In this document: piece after piece, positions 57,426-64,000 of the stretch
Layout: every line of letters begins with the position of its first letter
Position numbering within the stretch: position 1 is the first letter of the stretch
From: Pegoplata infirma
Lineage: Eukaryota > Arthropoda > Insecta > Diptera > Anthomyiidae
Assembly: GCA_963921195.1 (NCBI GenBank)
Contig: OY992537.1
Span: 77,382,894 to 77,446,893 of the forward strand
Reading direction: 5' to 3'
DNA: 64,000 nucleotides
The notes under the pieces: model-generated
Databases searched by the model: none
What the model was told of the DNA's origin: nothing
The model's input: only the letters and a program-made list of their open reading frames with translations
Made by a program: the position numbers and the translations under genes

Positions 57426-57781
57426 TCCCGAGTAAAAAAAAAACTTTTTAATATCGAATTTGGTCTCAAAATTGGCTGTATCAATTTGTATCAAATAATT
57501 ATCTAATTGTATTATTTTAGATACACAAATATAAAAAATGATACAATTAGATCCGAATTTTGGTCACATCCAAATAAATAAAGTTGATCTTATTTTATAT
57601 AAATAAATGTAGATTTATACAATTATATGAAGTCATATATATTTATATAAAGCCTCAGATAAAGAAATGGAGCCATATTAAATCTTTCATATAATTAGAT
57701 CTGAACATATAAAAACTCATATATATTTTAATATGATTGTATCAAATTATATATTATTATATCAAAACTTTTTTACTAGGG
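57426..57781. mobile_element. Small TIR element with AGTAAAAAA ends
   Basis: 'cccgagtaaaaaaaaaactt' at the left corresponds to the reverse complement of 'aacttttttactaggg' at the right. The interior has many 'tatataa', 'ataattagat' and 'tatcaaa' words in both orientations. Confidence 0.6.
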
Positions 57782-58980
57782 TTGGTATAAGTATGTAGAT
57801 TACGAATAACAAAAGAACTCGTCCACGTTTTTCCACTTTTTTTTTAATCAATTTTTTTTTGTGGGAACCCGAATATAAATTTAGAAATTTTTTTAACGAA
57901 AACACCAAGATGCAGCAGTTCTCCTTGATAATTTGAAATGTATTGCGAAAAATAGTTATGGAACACATATAATAAATCGGAATGCAAAATGAATTGGTCG
58001 GTTAAATTTTAAATTTTATTTAAATTGGTCCAAGAACCATTATTTGTCATCCAGGCCTGACACAAATTAGATGCTTGGCTAGACACCAGTTGTACATTAA
58101 CAGATGCAGACTTTTATTTAGAAAGATTTTGTTGAGGAAGTACGTTGTACTATATTTTTACTTGCTTATTTTATAACGGTCTTTTTGAGATAGGCATATC
58201 CCTGCTTAAACTTATAAACAATATTCAAAGTATTGTAAATACTACGTGCAAAAATGTTGTGAATCATTGATAGTTTTAAGGTCAAAGGATCTCCCTGAAT
58301 TTTCTCAAGTCTTTAAAAAAGGATATTTATGCGCTAAGAATATCCTAAGGAAAGGTTAAGGATAATCCTTGCTTCAATTATACTAAAATAAGGTATTTTC
58401 AACATTATCAGAACAGAATTTCATGAAGTACGAAGGATTTTTTAAACTTTTTTTTAAATTTTTAAGGACATTATTAATATATGCTTCAATTTTTTCATTT
58501 GATTAAGATTTAAGGTATATTCGAAGTGTTGCGGATGCAAAAATTCATGAAGGAATTTGAATTTTGAACTTTTTCTTGGCTTTTTTAAAAAAAGGACATT
58601 TTCGAGGAGGGCGTATCCTTGTTCCGATTTGCACAAATTTTGGCAAATACATTGAGAATATTATAACAGTTGGATTTTCAAAATTTCATGAAATATCTTA
58701 AATTTTTACCATTTTTCTGAACGTTATTTTAAAAAGGACATTTTTGAGCTAGGCGTATCCTTGCTTCGAATTGGACAAAATTTTGTAGAATAATTAATGG
58801 CATTATAGGTAATAACTACAATAAATAACATGAAGATTAAAGCGTTAGTTTTCGTTTTATGCCGTATTTTAATTTCAGGACATATGGGAAGGATACGAAT
58901 TGTAATGTACAAATGAAATATTTCACGCAAAATTGAAAGAAAATGTCTTCCAATTCTGTAAGACTTCAAAAAACATATGA
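57782..58980. repeat. AT-rich DNA with degenerate ~142-bp repeats
   Basis: 'aaaggacatt' followed by a 'gcgtatccttg' word and 'cacaaattttg' or 'gacaaaattttg' occurs at about 58592 and 58735. Weaker versions lie near 58180, 58318 and 58470. This reads as an eroded tandem or dispersed repeat. 57782-58170 shows nothing else. Confidence 0.45.
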
Positions 58981-61900
58981 AAACATAATTTGAAGATTTT
59001 CTAAAAGTGAACGAGTGAAAGAGACTGCGGGAGCCATTGATTCGCTAGCGATCAGCCGGTTGGGGGGAGTTCGTGTCCTTCCAACTCAAACCTTCTGTTC
59101 ATTACTAGTACTTTATTATAGACTCCCTTGATTCTAATATCAAAAAAAAACTACGTTGCAAGGGCCGTAATAACCATAGATATAAAAAAAACATGCCCCA
59201 CTATGGCTATATATAAAAGTGTAAGTTAAAATTAAAGAAAATGGTGTTGACTACAGTTTACCTTATTTAAGTCTGGTTTCCCTTGATGTTAGTAGGGTAC
59301 CATCGCCTCAAAACCCACCCAAACCAGATCCTAGTGGCAAAAAAATTGTATTTTTCTAGGATCCCACACATTAGCTCACCCTAACGCATCAGACCATGAG
59401 AAAACAAAATAGGTTGTTTAGCAATTCATCTTGAATAATTCAATATTTTTATTTAAGACATTTTAAATTTTAAAGATATAAAACTACTGTAAATTATGAT
59501 TAAAATTACGAACTATATAATTCAGTATCATTTGTAAGATAAGTTTGAAGAACTTATAAATTAAAAATTTACAACATACCGAATTAATAAAAATTCATGG
59601 TTAAAGTTATTACAAAATAACGCAAAATTGATTTTAACGAGAACACCGTAATTTAATTAACTTAAATTAACCATTTATGTATTAAAAAAAAAAAACTTTG
59701 AATGGAAAAAGAAACTCCTATTAAAAAAATTAAATATTCAAATGAATGTCACCCTAATATTGATCTAAAAGCAAATGTAAATACTTTTAAGATTTCTTTA
59801 TTTTTGTCCGTCTGTTATTAAATTTGTTTTGATATTTTATGATTGGAAAAAAAAAATAGATAATCGTAAAAAGCAAAAATTCAGTAACTACACCAAATCA
59901 TCAGAACAAAATATAAATTGAATGATAATGATCATAATACGAAAAAAAATAAACAAACATTGTATTTACGTGATCATAAACTAAACCAAATTACTGGACA
60001 GAGTTAATGACCATCAACCAAAATTCCCTTTACTGCAGAGAATAATATTGGTGGAGTAATTTCAATAAATCAAACTCAAATTTTAAAATAAATGATTTTG
60101 GTGTTTGAATTGTTACTCTTTACTAGTGTTTTTAATATAGGCAAGAATTTATCAAGGGAATTATTAAGGGATAATTCATTTTTTGACTCACCAAACGTAC
60201 ATCTGCAGAACAAAGAGGCCTCCTCGATCGTGATAATGATGTTTGCTGCTACGTTGTTAATTAGGAAGATAAGGAAGTAAATAATAGTAGTGTTTCTTGC
60301 ATATACCTTATTAATTTGTCATTATGATAATTTTTTTGGGTTTACTATTTAGGTTGTATTACTACCGTCTGTTTTATGAATGAATATGATTATTCATTAG
60401 GGGTGTTCATAGAAAAATTTGCAATATGTAGTTAAAAAATTTTTAAATAATAGGAATTTTTTTAAAAATTGAAAAATTGAGAATTTAAAATTTGAATACT
60501 CAGAAGTTGAAATTTAAATTTTGGTTTTTTGAAATTCACATACACATCTTAAGGGAAGCTTTAGATTAGCATAAAAAAAAACGAATTTAATTAATTACTA
60601 CACTTGAACACTTAATATTTTTCCTTATGACTATTGTTATTGTTCTTGGCAAGATTTCACGATATGTTGACACACGTTTTAAAGATTCCTTACGGGATGA
60701 AAATTGGTAGATGATACGGATTTACCTTTGAAGAGCCATGAACGAATGGAATATCAGTATTTTATTTGAGAATCTCTGTCCGCATCCAGATTATGTTGGG
60801 GGAAGCAATTTTTTTGTTTCCAGTACTTAATTTTCTTCACGAAATAGTTAAAAAAAATTTAACTTTTAAATAAAGATTTGAAAATTTAAGATTTTAAAAT
60901 TTAAATATGATTTTAAATTAATTTTTTTAAAGATTTAAAAATGTTGTAAAATTCCAGTTACTATTGACACGTTGTGATCTTGATTTTTATTTTAATGTAT
61001 GAAAGAAGAAATTCTAATTTTGTTTTATGATACCTCGTTTGACTAGTTGTTTAAAAGCAAAATGTAACTTGAGTGATTTTTGGGGTAATAACAAAAAATA
61101 AAACAAATGAAAAAAAAAAAAAAATAAATGCAAGAACACTTGTGATCTGCTCCGTTGACAACAGACCTATCAAAATACACAAATGTTACAAAAAAATAAT
61201 TTAGTCGATTGCTCCATTGCTTGATTGATTGGTTTTTATAAAAATCAATTCTTACCAGCAAGTGTTCTCTCTGTAGGGTTTTCGATCGTTCCAAGCTACT
61301 TGGGATAACCAAGTCTTGCCCAACAAAAAATGATTTGGGAATTTATGCCGACGTCCTAGGCTAAGAACCGGTGTGGTTATGTAAATTCCCAACTATAGTA
61401 GTTGGATGGCACTCGTGGTGGCCTTTTTTCCTTTTAGGAAATAATGATGTTCCAAAATGAATATTAAATTGGATCAAAATGATACGAATTCCAATATTAG
61501 ATAATTTCTACAGGAAAAGAATTATCAATATTGATAGCCGGATGATCTTTTAAAATTTTTATTACATTACCTTGATCATATAACGAAACTAGATGTTAGA
61601 AGAAACTTTTATTATTTCTTCAATATGATGGTAGCAAGTTAATTTTATATGAAGTTTTAATTTTTTCTTACGAGAACTTTATGTCTATACAACGTGATTT
61701 CTTGACCAAAAAGGAAGTTGATTTTTATTCTTACAAACCACGAAATATTTCTAGAGAAGAACAAATCTTAACTTTTTATGAAAAGAAACACAACTCACAT
61801 GTAGCACTTATCGATAGGTAACCCTGATACATATTTGCAGAAAAATACCTGCATGCAAATGGTACGTTTTTTCGGGCCAAAACATTTATGTATTCAATTT

Positions 61901-62560
61901 GCCATAAGTTGACAAATAGATTTTAGACAGTATTTTCAATATATTTATATAATAAAAATATCAGGGAATTTCGCAAATTTAATTTGGAAACCTATTTTAA
62001 CAGTTTTACATTAAGTAACCATGTATTTTCATTTTTTTTACGTGCAACAGAATCCTACAAGAGAATATTTCGCCCATCACTAATTTCGTTGCACTTTTTT
62101 TTTTTGTTGCCAGTATTGCATGTTTCGATACATTCTTCAAAAATTAAAATATACATGATGCTGCGATTAACAACATTTTGTTAGCAACATTATTTGTTTC
62201 TAAACATTGTAAAGCAAATCTGAGTCAACATGATCATACAAATACTTAGAAACATTTTTGTTTGTTTCGAACTTTTTATTAACCCATTAAAAAACACAGA
62301 TTGAATTAATGGTATACAATATACTAATAATTAAAGTTGGTAAACATTTTGGTTGAAATCGAACTTTTTAATTTGTTAACCCGTTAAATAAAGTTAAGCA
62401 TTTTCGTACCAATAAGATTATGTTGAATGTTTACAACGTTAAGCAAATGTACAATTGCGATTTGCAATTTGATGCAAATAATATTTGTTTGCATAAAAAA
62501 AAATTAAATTGGTATTACATAAATTACATAATAAAACAACAACAAAAAATAAAAATTTGG
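58981..62560. other. AT-rich DNA, no gene or repeat firmly recognised
   Basis: 3.6 kb without inverted ends or repeats shared with the rest of the window. 59030-59100 and 61250-61440 are less AT-rich. On the minus strand near 61250 'cttgctggtaaga' could be a splice donor after a short open stretch, but this is weak. It may be host intergenic or intronic DNA. Confidence 0.35.
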
Positions 62561-62913
62561 GGTGGTACAAATCGTTCACCACAAAACTAGATAACATGGT
62601 CTTTTTAAGAAACATGTTAGCTTGAACGAACGATTAACCCTCTAAGGTATTGTGATAACGGTCTAAATAAACGGTCTAAATATCATGATAAGAAAATATT
62701 TGAAAAATATTGATGATACAATTAACGTATTTTGGAAAAAAAAAGTTAGTAAATATTTTGCATAAAAAAAAAAAAAAATCAATGTATAAGACAAATCAAA
62801 TTGAACCAAGCCAGGTCGTTAAAAGAGTGCATTCTTACTCCAAATTTTAATATGATATTTATTGATATAAACCACTTTTTGGGGAAAGGAAAACCGGGGA
62901 AACATTTAAAAGG
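62561..62913 (-). other. Non-coding region downstream of the Ty3/gypsy integrase
   Basis: Expected to hold the end of pol, and perhaps the polypurine tract and 3' LTR, of the element at 62914-64000. I could not identify a clear polypurine tract or LTR edge; 'tgtaccacccc' on the minus strand near 62571 is only a possible LTR start. An LTR cannot be confirmed without its partner, which lies outside the window. Confidence 0.3.
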
Positions 62914-64000
62914 CTATGAACGGATGTCTTTCGCATGGTAAGTTCCTACTGGTTTACCTTGGAGGTCTACTAGCAGGTAATAATGGCTTCCTAATTTTTC
63001 TTTCACCTTAGCTTTTACAAATAAAGGAGCAAGTTTCGCATTGAATCGTTTTTCCATGCTACTTTGCACGAAATTTCTCCGTAAGACTTCCTGTCCAATA
63101 CTAAATGATTGTGGCCTAGCTCTAAGGTTATATTGGCTCTTATTTTGTTCGTAAGCGTGCTTAAGATGTTTCTGCAAATCTTTTCTTATCAATTGTAAAC
63201 TATCATCTCTCGATAAAGTAACTGAGGGTTCATCTAAAAGTTGTAAATTTTTCAATAAGGAATATGATGACCCATGGGTTATCATATTAAATCCAAAAAG
63301 AGAGTGATATGGGGAGGTGTTTATCGATTGATGAAAAGAATTTCGAAGTGCACAGCTAATAGCACTTAACTTCTCATCCCATCTCGTGTGGTCTCCCTTC
63401 AAATACGCTCGAATCCCAGCTATAAGCGACCTATTGACTCGCTCAGACGCATTGGATTGAGGCGAGTATACAGCAGTGTAAATATGTTGAATTCCAAGGC
63501 AAGTAAAAAATGCATTTATGTCATTTGCCTTAAATTGTGACCCGTTGTCACTGACAATGAATTCGGGAACCCCATACGTGTGGAAAATCTGTTTTTCCAG
63601 AAAATCTTGAATTACTTGAGAGGTAAATTTCTTAAGAGGCTGAAGCCAGTGAAATTTCGTTAAGTGGTCCAAAACGATTAGTAGACCGATATTACCCGAT
63701 TTACTGCGGGGATAAGGTCCTAACAAATCAATAAATAACCTTTGAAAAGGTCGAATTGTTACGGTTTGTTTTCCCATTTCAGGTTTTAATACAAAATTTG
63801 GGGCTTTTGTTGTTTTGCAGGTTTCGCAGATTCTGACAAAATTCCTAACATCCCTTACCATCCCGGGCCAGAAAAAATTTCGCCTTAGCAGTTCAAGCGT
63901 TTTGAACATACCCCCATGAGATGTTGTTGGTGAATCATGGAAACGAGATATTAAATTTTGTATAAGGGAGGTGGGGATCCAAAGTTTCCAAGCTTGATTT
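62914..64000 (-). CDS. pol: Ty3/gypsy retrotransposon pol polyprotein, integrase end (5' part outside window)
   Basis: The integrase inserts the element's DNA copy into the host genome and is normally released from a Gag-Pol polyprotein. The frame is open from the right edge of the window to a TAG at 62914-62916. Counting from the Met at 63909, the zinc-binding HHCC region has its His pair just upstream ('FHDSPTTSH') and its Cys pair at 29-32 ('CETC'). The catalytic core has D61 ('FIDLLGP'), D121 ('SDNGSQF') and E156 ('SERVNR'), with the 'YSPQSNASE' context common in insect Ty3/gypsy elements. The C-terminal part (about 290-325) resembles the GPY/F region. No stop or frameshift is visible, so the copy may be young. 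It could be intact or 5' truncated beyond the window. Confidence 0.93.
   Translation of the reverse strand, partial: NQAWKLWIPTSLIQNLISRFHDSPTTSHGGMFKTLELLRRNFFWPGMVRDVRNFVRICETCKTTKAPNFVLKPEMGKQTVTIRPFQRLFIDLLGPYPRSKSGNIGLLIVLDHLTKFHWLQPLKKFTSQVIQDFLEKQIFHTYGVPEFIVSDNGSQFKANDINAFFTCLGIQHIYTAVYSPQSNASERVNRSLIAGIRAYLKGDHTRWDEKLSAISCALRNSFHQSINTSPYHSLFGFNMITHGSSYSLLKNLQLLDEPSVTLSRDDSLQLIRKDLQKHLKHAYEQNKSQYNLRARPQSFSIGQEVLRRNFVQSSMEKRFNAKLAPLFVKAKVKEKLGSHYYLLVDLQGKPVGTYHAKDIRS

Overview
This 64 kb window looks like transposon-dense, very AT-rich DNA from a higher fly (Brachycera, perhaps a calyptrate such as a blowfly or house-fly relative). The evidence is the repeated presence of mini-me/DINE-1 (Helentron-type) non-autonomous elements, with their TA-rich tract, short conserved core and (GTCY)n microsatellite, together with jockey-type and Ty3/gypsy retrotransposon remains and many hAT-like and foldback MITEs. 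No host gene could be identified. The only convincing protein-coding sequence is the integrase end of a Ty3/gypsy polyprotein that runs off the right edge (minus strand, 62914-64000). A decayed jockey-like element with RT and RNase H traces lies at about 3985-5456 (minus).

Layout. 1-11240: foldback elements, a broken non-LTR element, hAT and CAGCAAAA-type MITEs, and a 2.1 kb foldback with roughly 1 kb arms. 13134-15700: a four-level nest of terminal-inverted-repeat (TIR) elements, the hAT layer being proven by an exact 8-bp target duplication. 15958-16980: a hAT element sitting in the 3' hairpin of a mini-me. 17293-19495: a foldback split by a mini-me. 20019-24982: one small hAT swollen to 5 kb by at least six later elements. 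25466-28593: two large TIR elements, one carrying two Drosophila-CTCF-like motifs.

The centrepiece is 30536-41973. It is a single mini-me copy interrupted by 10.5 kb of a 509-bp tandem repeat, about 9.9 units in one orientation followed by about 10.8 units in the opposite orientation, head to head around a 7-bp spacer. The units are almost identical. An uninterrupted mini-me in the same window (22075-22946) shows that the array entered a T-run, and a T-run flanks it on both sides. This has the build of a foldback transposon whose inverted arms are satellite DNA, or of a satellite seeded inside a Helentron-type element. I recognise no known family in the 509-bp unit.

44199-57781 holds more nested mini-me copies of three subfamilies (A, B, C), tRNA-derived SINE-like units, hAT elements with 8-bp duplications, and several foldbacks. 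57782-62913 is mostly AT-rich DNA without recognisable genes. Most families appear more than once, so empty and filled sites can be compared inside the window and the order of insertions read directly. All family calls come from reading the sequence by eye; boundaries of foldbacks without target duplications are good to roughly 5-20 bases.
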